This document shows positions 8,439 to 16,935 of a stretch of DNA of 49,974 bases, one piece after another. Origin of the DNA: Planctomycetota bacterium (GTDB lineage Bacteria; Planctomycetota; Phycisphaerae; Sedimentisphaerales; Anaerobacaceae). The DNA lies in contig JALORE010000022.1 in assembly GCA_025459125.1 (NCBI GenBank), positions 1 to 49,974 on the forward strand, written 5' to 3'. The position numbers were made by a program, and so were the translations under genes. A model generated the notes under the pieces. It saw nothing but the letters and a program-made list of their open reading frames with translations. It was not told the origin of the DNA and searched no databases. Position 1 is the stretch's first letter. Each line of letters starts with the position of its first letter.

Positions 8439-9332
8439 ATGTGTCACCGGCGTTGTTCCCGGCCCGTCGTAGGTCTTGTGCTGACGCTGCTGCTGCTCTC
8501 ATCCGCGTCGGCGTACCAGCAACCGCTCGTCAATCTGGGCTTCACCAGCTTCATGGATGGTGCCCCACCCGCCGGCCCCGGCTTCTACTTCACCGAGTAC
8601 ATCATGCACTGGACGGCCAACAGTCTTCCGGGCATCGACTCCCCGGTCGACCGCTTCCGGTCGTGGGCCAGCTTGAACCAGCTCATCTACCAGTCGAATA
8701 CGCCGGTGCTGTTCGGTGGCAAATGGGGCATCGACGTCATCGTCCCGCTGGCCATGTTTGAGAGCGCGCCGATCAGCAACCAGGACGGCTTCGGCGATCT
8801 GCTCGTGGGTCCGTACCTGCAGTGGGACCCGATCATGGGCAAGAATGGCCCCGTCTTCATGCATCGCGTCGAGTTCCAGACCATCTGGCCCACGGGCACG
8901 TACGATTCGCCGGGCCCGAATCTGAATCCCGGCAGCAATTTCTTCTCGTTCGATCCCTACTGGGCCGGCACGCTGTTCATCACGCCCCAGTGGGAAGCTT
9001 CGCTCCGGGTGCATTACCTCTGGAACGACGAGAATGACGACACCAAGATCCAGCCGGGGCAGGCCGTGCACGCCAACTTCGCCTCCTCCTATGAGGTGAT
9101 TGCCAAGAAGCTGCGACTCGGTGTCAACGGCTATTTCTTCAACCAGGTGACCGACACGGAGCTGGAGGGCGTGAACATCCAGGACGACGAGCGGGTCCTC
9201 GGCATTGGACCCGGCGCCCTGTGGAGTTTCTCGCAGAACTCCCACCTGTTCCTCAACGCCTACTTTGAGACCGGTGGCCAGGATCGCCCGGAGGGCGAGA
9301 AGTTCATCCTGCGCTTCGTGCACCACTTCTAA
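8439..9332 (+). CDS. SphA/COG4313-like outer-membrane beta-barrel protein
   Basis: 297 residues with a clear signal peptide (VVGLVLTLLLLSSASA) and alternating aromatic/polar strands throughout. It ends in RFVHHF, the C-terminal phenylalanine typical of outer-membrane barrels. The segment FGDLLVGPYLQWDPIMG and the overall length fit the 'phenol degradation MetA-pathway' SphA-like family, which probably forms a channel for small hydrophobic or aromatic compounds. GGAGG eight bases before the ATG at 8439 sets the start. It has its own terminator. It may serve uptake for the preceding enzymes, but this is inference. Confidence 0.72.
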   Translation: MCHRRCSRPVVGLVLTLLLLSSASAYQQPLVNLGFTSFMDGAPPAGPGFYFTEYIMHWTANSLPGIDSPVDRFRSWASLNQLIYQSNTPVLFGGKWGIDVIVPLAMFESAPISNQDGFGDLLVGPYLQWDPIMGKNGPVFMHRVEFQTIWPTGTYDSPGPNLNPGSNFFSFDPYWAGTLFITPQWEASLRVHYLWNDENDDTKIQPGQAVHANFASSYEVIAKKLRLGVNGYFFNQVTDTELEGVNIQDDERVLGIGPGALWSFSQNSHLFLNAYFETGGQDRPEGEKFILRFVHHF

Positions 9333-9354
9333 TCGTCAGGGATTGTCGCTTCCG

Positions 9355-9408
9355 GGGGCATGAGGCTCTTCTCCATCGGGAGGAGCAGTCTTATGCCCCT
9401 TCTCTTTC
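9355..9408 (+). terminator. Rho-independent-type terminator after the barrel gene
   Basis: A long imperfect hairpin runs from GGGGCATGAGGCT to AGTCTTATGCCCC (9355-9399), followed by the pyrimidine-rich tail TTCTCTTTC, 22 bases after the stop codon. The following 9409-9526 stretch shows nothing further. Confidence 0.65.
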
Positions 9409-9526
9409 AGGCACGCGTGACGACAGCGGTATCGGCGATCCGTGTGGACCGCTTCCAAACCCATGCGGGACAACCGTAGAGGATGTGTGAGGGACTCCGA
9501 ATCGCCCGGGCTTCTCGCGCCTCGTT

Positions 9527-10561
9527 TCACAGGGCAGCGTTGCCACCGGTCGGGGCTACGGTGATGACCTGAACGCCCGGCCCGATGCCCTGCGAGCAAC
9601 CTTGCGTCTGCGCTCCGGCCGCCTGGCGTTCCTCCTTCGGGCGGGTCTTCCATCGGCGATGCACCCACCAGTACTGCGTCGGGTCCTCCCGCACGAACGC
9701 TTCGATGGCCCGGCTGTACTCCGCGGTCACCCAGGTCAGCGGGTCGTCCTTGTCCGCCCACTCGTGCGGGAAGATGATCCGGCCCAGCACGAACTCGAAG
9801 AAGAAACGGCTGCCGACCCGCCGGGCACAGCCCACGATGATCGGCAGGTGGTACGTAATGGCCAGCAGGCCGATGCTCTTGTAGGTACTGGCCTTGCGGC
9901 CGAAGAAATCGACGAAGATGCCCTTACGGCCGGCGTCCTGGTCGGCGATGAAGCCGATCGTGCTGCCCTGCTTGATAATCGCCGGCATCTGCTCGGCGGC
10001 GCCCTTTTTGTCGACCAGTTTCAGCCCGTGGCGCTGCCGCACCGCGTACAGAAAGCGGTTGAGGTACTTGTTGTCCAGCGGGCGGGCAACGCTGTAGATG
10101 TCGAATCCGAACAGGCCCATCAGGTAGCCGATGATCTCGAAGTTGCCGTAGTGGGCCGTCACCATGATCAGGCCCTTGCCCTCCTTCATCATCCACTTCG
10201 GGTATTCGGCCTTGACGAAACGCGAGTACCGGCGCCAGTTGTGCCGGCTAACCAACCGCGGCGTCAGGAGCACGTCCATAACCAGCATGACGAGGTGCTG
10301 GAAACTCCGCCGTCCCGTTTGTTCGATCCACGCCTCGGACTGCTCCGAAAAGCTGGCCCGCAGATTCTCCAGGGCGCGGAGCCGACCGCGTTTGTAGTAC
10401 TTCCACAGAAGATCGCCCAGAAAGCACGCGAGACGCAGATTCGTCTCGACGTCAAAGAGGCAGAGGAAGATCACCAGAATCCGGACCGCGACATACGCCA
10501 GCCAGTCGCGGATGGGATGCTTCTTCTTCTTCTTTTTCGTGGAATCCTGCGATTCAGTCAT
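9527..10561 (-). CDS. LpxL/HtrB-like lysophospholipid (lipid A) acyltransferase
   Basis: 344 residues. After a lysine-rich start (STKKKKKKHPIRDW) comes a membrane segment (VAVRILVIFLCLF), then TAHYGNFE, the H-x4-E catalytic motif of LpxL/HtrB acyltransferases, and FIADQDAGRKGIFVDFFGR, the second conserved block. The product would transfer an acyl chain to lipid A or a related lipid at the inner membrane, indicating an LPS-type outer membrane. A Gly/Ala-rich tail of about 25 residues follows the core. The ATG at 10561 is chosen because it lies 8 bases after a near-perfect promoter and no ribosome-binding site precedes it, so the mRNA may be leaderless. Confidence 0.85.
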   Translation of the reverse strand: MTESQDSTKKKKKKHPIRDWLAYVAVRILVIFLCLFDVETNLRLACFLGDLLWKYYKRGRLRALENLRASFSEQSEAWIEQTGRRSFQHLVMLVMDVLLTPRLVSRHNWRRYSRFVKAEYPKWMMKEGKGLIMVTAHYGNFEIIGYLMGLFGFDIYSVARPLDNKYLNRFLYAVRQRHGLKLVDKKGAAEQMPAIIKQGSTIGFIADQDAGRKGIFVDFFGRKASTYKSIGLLAITYHLPIIVGCARRVGSRFFFEFVLGRIIFPHEWADKDDPLTWVTAEYSRAIEAFVREDPTQYWWVHRRWKTRPKEERQAAGAQTQGCSQGIGPGVQVITVAPTGGNAAL

Positions 10562-10569
10562 AGTCCATG

Positions 10570-10597
10570 ATTGTAGGACCGCCACGGTACTTGTCAA
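10570..10597 (-). promoter_or_regulatory. Near-consensus promoter of the acyltransferase gene
   Basis: Read on the minus strand, TTGACA (10597-10592), a 16-base spacer and TACAAT (10575-10570). Only 8 bases separate the -10 box from the ATG, so transcription should begin at or beside the start codon. Confidence 0.75.
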
Positions 10598-10736
10598 GTT
10601 GCGCGATCTCGGGATCGGCAGGGCGCTCACGGTAGAATCAGGTTTTTCCCTAGCGTGCCCATCTTCACAGCCTCCTTACAATTGACGAAGCACAAACGGG
10701 GTAGCGAACGTGGTATTCGGTTGGAGGGCTGTTAGT

Positions 10737-11246
10737 ATGAACGTTGTGCAACGCGCCATCCAGGAGGAACGATGGCTGAGCAAGCAGCGTCGTCTCATCG
10801 GCAACCGGGACGCTCTCTACGAGAAACAGGGGATCTACGCGGCGTGGCGCGACCTCTTCCGGCAATATGTGACTCTGGCCCAGGAAGGCGAGGTCGAGGC
10901 CCTGAAGCGGGCCCTGTATTTCATCTGGGCCGAACGCGCGATCGGTCCTCTGAGCACCGGCATTCGGGAGCTCGATGAGGATCTGGTCCGGAAGGTCTTT
11001 GATCTCGCCGAGAAACAGGCACAGGACAACCGGCTCGATCCCGAGCTGGAGTGGATGTTGCCCTATTACTACCTTGTCGAACGGTCCTACCTGGATGGCT
11101 TCGGCAGTTACGAGGCCCTCAAGCAGGCGAGCAATCGGCGTCCTCTCCTGTACCGTGAATGTTGCCTGGAGGTCTCGTTCGACCAGCGCGGACAGATGGG
11201 CGACTATTGGAAGACCGAACAGACCCACCTGAGACGATGGGGGTAG
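10737..11246 (+). CDS. Hypothetical protein, unknown family
   Basis: 169 residues, mostly helical and rich in Glu/Arg/Leu, with no signal peptide. The ATG at 10737 has GGAGGG eight bases upstream. It contains LYFIWAERAIGPLSTGIRELD and WMLPYYYLVERSYLDGF, suggesting an alpha-helical bundle, but I recognise no named domain. It stands alone between a divergent acyltransferase and the large FAD gene. The spacing, Shine-Dalgarno and codon use support a real gene. Confidence 0.7.
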   Translation: MNVVQRAIQEERWLSKQRRLIGNRDALYEKQGIYAAWRDLFRQYVTLAQEGEVEALKRALYFIWAERAIGPLSTGIRELDEDLVRKVFDLAEKQAQDNRLDPELEWMLPYYYLVERSYLDGFGSYEALKQASNRRPLLYRECCLEVSFDQRGQMGDYWKTEQTHLRRWG

Positions 11247-11398
11247 TACCCGCCGGTATCGCGCAGGTGTCCGTTCGGCACGGCTTCGGCCAAGCTCGGT
11301 CCGCGTCGCAGGGACACGTTGCGCCCGTCACCAGCAGGAAGTCGCCACGTCTTCGGCTTGAGCCATGCCACCTGACGCATGCCTTCTCCACATCCATC

Positions 11399-11423
11399 TC
11401 CGGGGCTTTGCGATTGCCCCGGA
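11399..11423. other. Perfect 8-bp hairpin in the 11247-11522 spacer
   Basis: TCCGGGGC (11399-11406) and GCCCCGGA (11416-11423) enclose a 9-base loop. No T-run follows. Further on, GGGGGAG precedes a five-codon mini-ORF (ATG at 11469). Otherwise the 276-base spacer shows nothing recognisable. Confidence 0.5.
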
Positions 11424-11522
11424 CGTGCCCCATATTGCCCCTTGAAAATCCCGGGGGAGTCACCATAATGACAGCGGCACGTTAACAACCGTTCTCGGAG
11501 TACTTTTGAAAAGGGTCGAGCC

Positions 11523-14500
11523 ATGCGAGCACCGTCGCGAACTTTCTTATTCTTGGTCCTGGCGTGCTCGCTGCTGATACCGGCAGGCTGTGCGCAGTCC
11601 CCGACCGGCCCGCGGACCGCGGCGGCTACCGAGGCACCGGAGGGCCCGGTCGTGCTGGAGTCGGCCCGTCCGGTTGCGGTGCTGCACGAGGTGGACGTGC
11701 TGGTCGTAGGCGGTGGCTCGGGTGCCGTGACGGCCGCAGTCGCCGCCGCCCAGAGCGGCGCCCGGGTGTTTCTGGCGGCCCCCCGGCCCTACCTCGGCGA
11801 AGATATCTGCGGGACCTATCGCCTGTGGCTGGAGCCGGATGAGGGACCCGCATCGCCTCTGGCCCGGACGATGTTTGCCGCACCGACCGTGAGCAATCCG
11901 CTCGGCGGCACCATCCCCTTCACCTACGAGGCGGACATGGAATCCGCCGCACCCCACCGGGACGCCCGGCCGCCGGCCGGCCTGCGGGACAACCGTTGGC
12001 AGAGCGCCTCGTCCCAGAGCGTGCAGTACAACGGCGACGTGAACATCGTCGTGGATCTCGGCAGCGAGCAGCTTGTCCATAAGGCCCACGTGATGGCCTA
12101 TCAGCGCGACGGCGACTTCGAGGTGGCCCAGGTCGCGGTGTTCGCCAGTGCGGACCGCCGGCAGTGGCGGCAGATCGCGGTAATCGCCAATCCCCGGCTC
12201 GGACAAGGCTCGTTCGAAGAGACCGCCCTGCCGCTTTCCGCCGGGATCAAGCAGCAGACGCGTTATCTCAGGTTCGCGGTCCGCAAAACGCCGGCGGCCA
12301 AGCGGGTGCTTCTGGGCGAAATCGTTGTGGAGAAGAAGCCCAACGTTGGGGCGGCTCCTGCCACGCCGCGCGTGCCGCCGACGCCCATGCAGGTCAAGCG
12401 AGCCCTTGATGATGCCCTGCTCAATGCCGGTGTCCAATTCCTGTACGGCTGTTACCCGACCGAACTCCTGCGGGACCGTACGAGCAAGCCGGCCGGCATC
12501 GTCATGGCCAATTGCGCGGGCCGGCAGGCGGTTACCGCCAAGGTGATCATCGACGCCACGCCGCGAGCCATGGTCGCCCGCCTGGCCGGCGTACCTTTCG
12601 ATCCGTACCCGAAGGGGAACCAGACCTTCCAGCGCGTTGTGGTGGGCGGACCGCCGCGCGAAGGTCAGGGACTCAGAGCCCGGCAATTGCCGACTCCCGT
12701 GTACGGAGACAACGGGCGGATCTACCAAGCGATCGAATACACGCTGGAGATCCCCATGGAGGACGGCTCGTTCGCCTCTTTCGCCCGGGCGGAGCAGATC
12801 GCGCGGGACAAGACTTGGCACGTCGAGCAGGTGGATGCGTCGGAGACGCTCTTCCAGGTGCCTCCGGACCGGATGGACGGCCAAGCCCAGCAGTGTTGCA
12901 CCTGGCCGGGTGCCGAGAAGGTTGATCTCGGCGTCTTCCGGCCGGCGCGAGCGACCCGGATCTATGTCCTGGGCGGCTGTGCCGACCTGTCGCGCGAGGC
13001 GGCCCGGCAGATGCTACGGCCTCTGCACCTGATGGCGGTTGGCAGCCGGATCGGAGCCGCCGCCGCCGCGGAAGCGAAGAAGATCGCTGCACCCAGAGGC
13101 GTGGAGGTCGTTACCCAAGTGGGCACACCTCTCATGGCTGGCGACGCCCGCGAAGACCGGGCGTGGATGCGCGTCGGTCCGAAGACGACCCACATGAATG
13201 CCGGCGTGCACGCCCTGCCGGTGCTCAGCCAATATGACGTGGTCGTGGTCGGAGGCGGCACCGGCGGTGCCCCCGCGGGTATCGCAGCGGCTCGCCAAGG
13301 GGCCAAAACACTCGTCGTGGAGTACTTGCACGGCCTAGGTGGTGTCGGCACGATGGGGCTGATCAGCAAATACTACTACGGCCACCGCGAAGGCTTCACC
13401 AAGGAATTGGACCAGGGTCTTGTCCAACTCGGCGGCAGTGGCGCCGGCAAGAGCGATCCGGGCCAGGCCTGGAACAACCAGGTGAAAATTGAATGGTACC
13501 GGCAGGAGCTGCGGAAAGCCGGGGCCGATCTCTGGTACGGCGTCCTCGGCTGCGGTGCCATCGTCGAAGGCAGCCGGGTCAAGGGCGTAGTGGTGGCCAC
13601 GCCGCACGGTCGGGGTGTCGTGCTGGCGAAAGCCGTCGTCGATGCCACGGGCAGCGCCGCCATCGCCGCGGCGGCGGGCGCCACCTGCGTGTATATCACC
13701 GGCGAGCATATCGCCGTCCAGGGCACCGGCCTACCCCCCTGGAACCTCGGCGCCCGGTATACGAACACGGACTGGGCCTTCATCGACGACCTCGACGTGG
13801 TCGATGCGTGGCATTCCTTCTTCGTGGCTCGCCGCAAATTCCCCCGCGCGTACGATGTGGGCCAACTCATCGACAGCCGGGAGCGCCGGCAGATCGTCGG
13901 CGACTTCTGCCTGTCCCCGATGGACGTCTATCTCGGGCGGACGTTCCCCGACACGGTCGTCGCCGCGAGCAGCAATTTCGATTCGCACGGGTTTACGGTC
14001 CACCCGATGTTCATGCTCCGCCCGCCGGATCGCAAGACCCTGCCCTGCCCCGTCCCCTACCGCTGCCTGCTGCCGAAGGGCATCGAGGGCATCCTCGTCA
14101 CCGGGCTGGCCGTCAGTGCCCATCGGGATGTGATGCCGGTGATCCGGATGCAGCCGGATGTCCAGAATCAGGGCTACGCTGCGGGTGTGGCGGCGGCCAC
14201 CGCCGCCCGGTCCGGCCGGGCCCTGCGGGAGATCGACATTCGCGCGGTGCAGAAGCACCTGGTGGAGAAGGGTAATCTGCCCGCAGAGGTCCTGACGCAG
14301 CAGGATTCCTTCCCCTTGGCCCGGGAGCGGCTTGAGCAAGCCGCAAAGACCGTGGTCAAGGACTTCGAAGGGATTGAGGTTATCTTCGCCGAGCCGACGC
14401 AGGCGCTGCCGCTGCTCCGCCAAGCGTACGCCACGGCCGAGTCGGCATCCGCGAAACTCACCTATGCCCACATCCTGGGCATCCTGGGCGATCCCGCGGG

Positions 14501-15023
14501 AGCCGGCACGCTGGCCGAGGTCGTGAAGACGCGGGAATGGGATGAGGGCTGGAAGTACACCGGCATGGGCCAGTACGGCGCGAGCATGAGCCCCTTGGAC
14601 AGCCTGATCATCGCGTTGGGCCGGACCCGGCGGGCCGAGGCACTGGAGCCGATCCTGGCCAAGGTCGCGCAGTTGGGTCCCGAGCATGTGCTTTCGCACC
14701 ATCGGGCTGTCGCGATGGCCTTGGAGGCGCTCGCGGCCCCTGCGGCGGCAAGACCTTTGGCAGAGCTGCTGCAGAAGCCCGGCATGACCGGCCACGCCTA
14801 TCCCAATATCGACGCCGCGACGAGGAAGATTCCGCCCAGCGGCACAGATACCACCACCCGCGAGGGCTCGCTGCGGGAGTTGATTCTCGCCCGCGCCCTG
14901 TTCCGGTGCGGCGACCACAACGGACTCGGTGCAAAGATCCTGGGGGAATACGCCCAGGACCTGCGCGGCCACTACGCTCGCCATGCACTGGCAATTCTAC
15001 AGGAAAGACCGGGTCGCAAGTGA
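11523..15023 (+). CDS. Lipoprotein with two FAD-dependent oxidoreductase modules and an internal discoidin-like domain
   Basis: 1166 residues. The signal peptide ends in IPAGCAQ, a good lipobox, so the protein is probably membrane-anchored. The first dinucleotide-binding motif, VDVLVVGGGSGAVTAA, lies near residues 58-73. At about 155-275 comes a beta-rich block (VQYNGDVNIVVDLGSEQLVH, then RYLRFAVRK) resembling an F5/8 discoidin-type carbohydrate-binding domain inserted into the first module. A second complete motif, YDVVVVGGGTGGAPAGIAAA, starts near 571, and its C-terminal block MQPDVQNQGYAAGVAAATAA lies near 880. The last 200 residues look like helical (HEAT-like) repeats. Single-module relatives belong to the FAD-dependent oxidoreductase family PF12831 and are usually half this size. 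Substrate unknown. It lies 53 bases before the sugar operon. Confidence 0.8.
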   Translation: MRAPSRTFLFLVLACSLLIPAGCAQSPTGPRTAAATEAPEGPVVLESARPVAVLHEVDVLVVGGGSGAVTAAVAAAQSGARVFLAAPRPYLGEDICGTYRLWLEPDEGPASPLARTMFAAPTVSNPLGGTIPFTYEADMESAAPHRDARPPAGLRDNRWQSASSQSVQYNGDVNIVVDLGSEQLVHKAHVMAYQRDGDFEVAQVAVFASADRRQWRQIAVIANPRLGQGSFEETALPLSAGIKQQTRYLRFAVRKTPAAKRVLLGEIVVEKKPNVGAAPATPRVPPTPMQVKRALDDALLNAGVQFLYGCYPTELLRDRTSKPAGIVMANCAGRQAVTAKVIIDATPRAMVARLAGVPFDPYPKGNQTFQRVVVGGPPREGQGLRARQLPTPVYGDNGRIYQAIEYTLEIPMEDGSFASFARAEQIARDKTWHVEQVDASETLFQVPPDRMDGQAQQCCTWPGAEKVDLGVFRPARATRIYVLGGCADLSREAARQMLRPLHLMAVGSRIGAAAAAEAKKIAAPRGVEVVTQVGTPLMAGDAREDRAWMRVGPKTTHMNAGVHALPVLSQYDVVVVGGGTGGAPAGIAAARQGAKTLVVEYLHGLGGVGTMGLISKYYYGHREGFTKELDQGLVQLGGSGAGKSDPGQAWNNQVKIEWYRQELRKAGADLWYGVLGCGAIVEGSRVKGVVVATPHGRGVVLAKAVVDATGSAAIAAAAGATCVYITGEHIAVQGTGLPPWNLGARYTNTDWAFIDDLDVVDAWHSFFVARRKFPRAYDVGQLIDSRERRQIVGDFCLSPMDVYLGRTFPDTVVAASSNFDSHGFTVHPMFMLRPPDRKTLPCPVPYRCLLPKGIEGILVTGLAVSAHRDVMPVIRMQPDVQNQGYAAGVAAATAARSGRALREIDIRAVQKHLVEKGNLPAEVLTQQDSFPLARERLEQAAKTVVKDFEGIEVIFAEPTQALPLLRQAYATAESASAKLTYAHILGILGDPAGAGTLAEVVKTREWDEGWKYTGMGQYGASMSPLDSLIIALGRTRRAEALEPILAKVAQLGPEHVLSHHRAVAMALEALAAPAAARPLAELLQKPGMTGHAYPNIDAATRKIPPSGTDTTTREGSLRELILARALFRCGDHNGLGAKILGEYAQDLRGHYARHALAILQERPGRK

Positions 15024-15076
15024 CCCGCCCAGAAGAATGTAGACTTTTGCAGAACACAATGCTAAGGAGGACCACG

Positions 15077-16111
15077 ATGGCAGGAGAATATCGTTTCTCG
15101 TTTGGCCCCTGGAATATCCACGAGGGCGCCGATCCGTTCGGGCCGACGGTCCGGCGCAGTCTCACCTTCGCGCGGAAACTCAAGCTCTACAAGAAGCTCG
15201 GTTTCGACGGGGTGCAGTTCCACGACGACGACGCGGTGCCGGACATGAACGAGCTCGGCCCCCGGGAGATCAACAAGAAGGCCAAGGAGGTCCGCGAGGC
15301 TCTGGCCGACGAAGGCCTGACCGCCGAATTTGTAGCGCCGCGCCTGTGGGAGGACCCGCGGACCATCGACGGCGGCTACACCTCCAATGATCCCAGCGAT
15401 CGCGCTTACGCGCGCGACCGCACCCGGCGGGCGATCGATATCGCCGCCGCCCTGGACACAAAGCTGATCGTCCTATGGCTGGCCCGCGAGGGGACGTACA
15501 TCCGCGAGGCCAAGGACAGCAAGGTCGCGGTGGACCGGCTGGTCGAAGCCCTGAACGACATGCTGAACTACAATCCGGACATCAAGATCGCCATCGAGCC
15601 CAAGCCGAACGAGCCGATGGATCAGGCCTATATCCCCACGACCGGACACGCCCTGGCCATTGGCTATCTGACCAAGGACCCACGCCGGGTTGGCGTCAAT
15701 ATCGAGACGGCCCACGCCATCCTGGCCGGGCTGGACCCGTCCGACGAGATGGGGTTCGCACTCACCTATGACAAGCTCTACACGGTCCACCTGAACGATC
15801 AGAACGGCCTGAAGTTCGACGAGGACAAGAGCTTCGGGGCGGTCAACCTGCGGCGCGCCTTCAACCAGGTCCGCATCCTCGACAAGTACAATTTCGGCAG
15901 AAAAGGCGAGTTCGTCGGCCTCGACGTCAAGGCCATGCGCACGCAGAAGCAGGACGTCGCCACCAAGCACCTGAGCAACAGCCGGACGCTCTTCCTGCGG
16001 CTCGTGGAATTGTCCCGCAGTCTCGACCAGGGCTTGGTCGATCAACTGATCGCCAGTCGCGACTACGAGGAACTGGACCTGCTGATCGTCAGTCACCTGA
16101 TGGGCAAGTAA
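15077..16111 (+). CDS. Xylose isomerase-like TIM-barrel enzyme
   Basis: 344 residues starting MAGEYRFSFGPWNIHEGADPFG, with AAGGAGG six bases before the ATG at 15077. The hallmarks of the xylose isomerase TIM barrel are visible: GFDGVQFHDDD, IAIEPKPNEP (metal-binding Glu), GVNIETAHAILAGLDP and HLNDQNGLKFDED. It is shorter than the usual 390-440 residues of XylA, so it may act on another aldose or ketose. It is the first gene of a same-strand run (deacetylase, NagB-like, kinase, epimerase-like, polyol dehydrogenase) and probably interconverts an aldose and ketose in that pathway. Its leader shares a motif with that of the NagB-like gene. Confidence 0.82.
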   Translation: MAGEYRFSFGPWNIHEGADPFGPTVRRSLTFARKLKLYKKLGFDGVQFHDDDAVPDMNELGPREINKKAKEVREALADEGLTAEFVAPRLWEDPRTIDGGYTSNDPSDRAYARDRTRRAIDIAAALDTKLIVLWLAREGTYIREAKDSKVAVDRLVEALNDMLNYNPDIKIAIEPKPNEPMDQAYIPTTGHALAIGYLTKDPRRVGVNIETAHAILAGLDPSDEMGFALTYDKLYTVHLNDQNGLKFDEDKSFGAVNLRRAFNQVRILDKYNFGRKGEFVGLDVKAMRTQKQDVATKHLSNSRTLFLRLVELSRSLDQGLVDQLIASRDYEELDLLIVSHLMGK

Positions 16112-16131
16112 GGAAAGGATTGTCACACAGC

Positions 16132-16896
16132 ATGTTGACCAGCGACAAAGCCGTTTTGAGTCTTGGCGCCCACCCGGACGATGCGGAGTTCATGTGCACC
16201 GGCACGCTCGCGCTGCTGCGCCAGCGGGGCTGGCAGATCCACATCGCCACCATGGCGCCGGGCGATTGCGGGACCGTGCAGTACAGCCGCGCGGAGATCA
16301 GCCGGATTCGCAAGGGCGAGGCCGCGAAATCCGCCGCGATCCTGGACGGCCAATACCACTGCCTGGAGTCCGGCGATATCTTCATCCTGTACGAGCGGCC
16401 GCAGTTGCTCAAGGCCATCGAGGTCGTACGGAGAGTCCGGCCGCGGATCGTCCTGACGACGAGTCCCTCGGATTATATGGTCGACCACGAGATGGCCAGC
16501 AAGCTGGCGCAGACCGCGTGCTTCTGCTGCGGCGTCGTCAATGTCGAAACGCCGGGGGCGGAGCCCTTCGAGCCCATCCCGCACCTCTATTACATGGACG
16601 CGGTCGAAGGCAAGGACAAGCTCGGTACGCCGGTCCAGCCCAGCATGATCGTCGATATCAGCAGCGTGATCGGGCTCAAGGAGAAGATGCTCTGCTGCCA
16701 CGAGAGCCAGCGGGACTGGCTGCTCAAGCACCACGGGATGGACGAGTACGTCAGCATGATGAAGGCCTTCTCGCAGCAGCGCGGCCGCCAGATCGGCCGG
16801 CCCTACGGCGAAGGCTTCCGCCAGCACCTCGGCCACGCCTATCCGCAAGACAACGTTCTCCAAAAGGAACTCGGCGATCTGGTCCATAGGGTGTAA
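16132..16896 (+). CDS. PIG-L/LmbE-family N-deacetylase
   Basis: 254 residues. LSLGAHPDDAEFMCTGTLAL carries the A-H-P-D-D-x-E zinc-binding signature of PIG-L/LmbE deacetylases, and HYxxDHE-like residues follow (SDYMVDHEMAS). The family removes acetyl groups from N-acetylglucosamine-containing compounds. The ATG at 16132 is preferred; GGAAAGGA lies 12 bases upstream. It starts 20 bases after the isomerase stop. In Bacteroidetes a NagB-like domain and a PIG-L domain are fused in one protein (PRK02122-type, from memory), which fits the adjacency of this gene to the next. Confidence 0.88.
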   Translation: MLTSDKAVLSLGAHPDDAEFMCTGTLALLRQRGWQIHIATMAPGDCGTVQYSRAEISRIRKGEAAKSAAILDGQYHCLESGDIFILYERPQLLKAIEVVRRVRPRIVLTTSPSDYMVDHEMASKLAQTACFCCGVVNVETPGAEPFEPIPHLYYMDAVEGKDKLGTPVQPSMIVDISSVIGLKEKMLCCHESQRDWLLKHHGMDEYVSMMKAFSQQRGRQIGRPYGEGFRQHLGHAYPQDNVLQKELGDLVHRV

Positions 16897-16935
16897 GTGG
16901 ACGTTTTGCAGAAGTCCGGACGTAAGGAGCAGCCC

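Noticed and set aside
11469-11486. Five-codon mini-ORF with GGGGGAG before the FAD gene as a regulatory leader peptide
   Set aside because: Too short to judge, with no repeated codons or attenuator-like hairpin pair after it.
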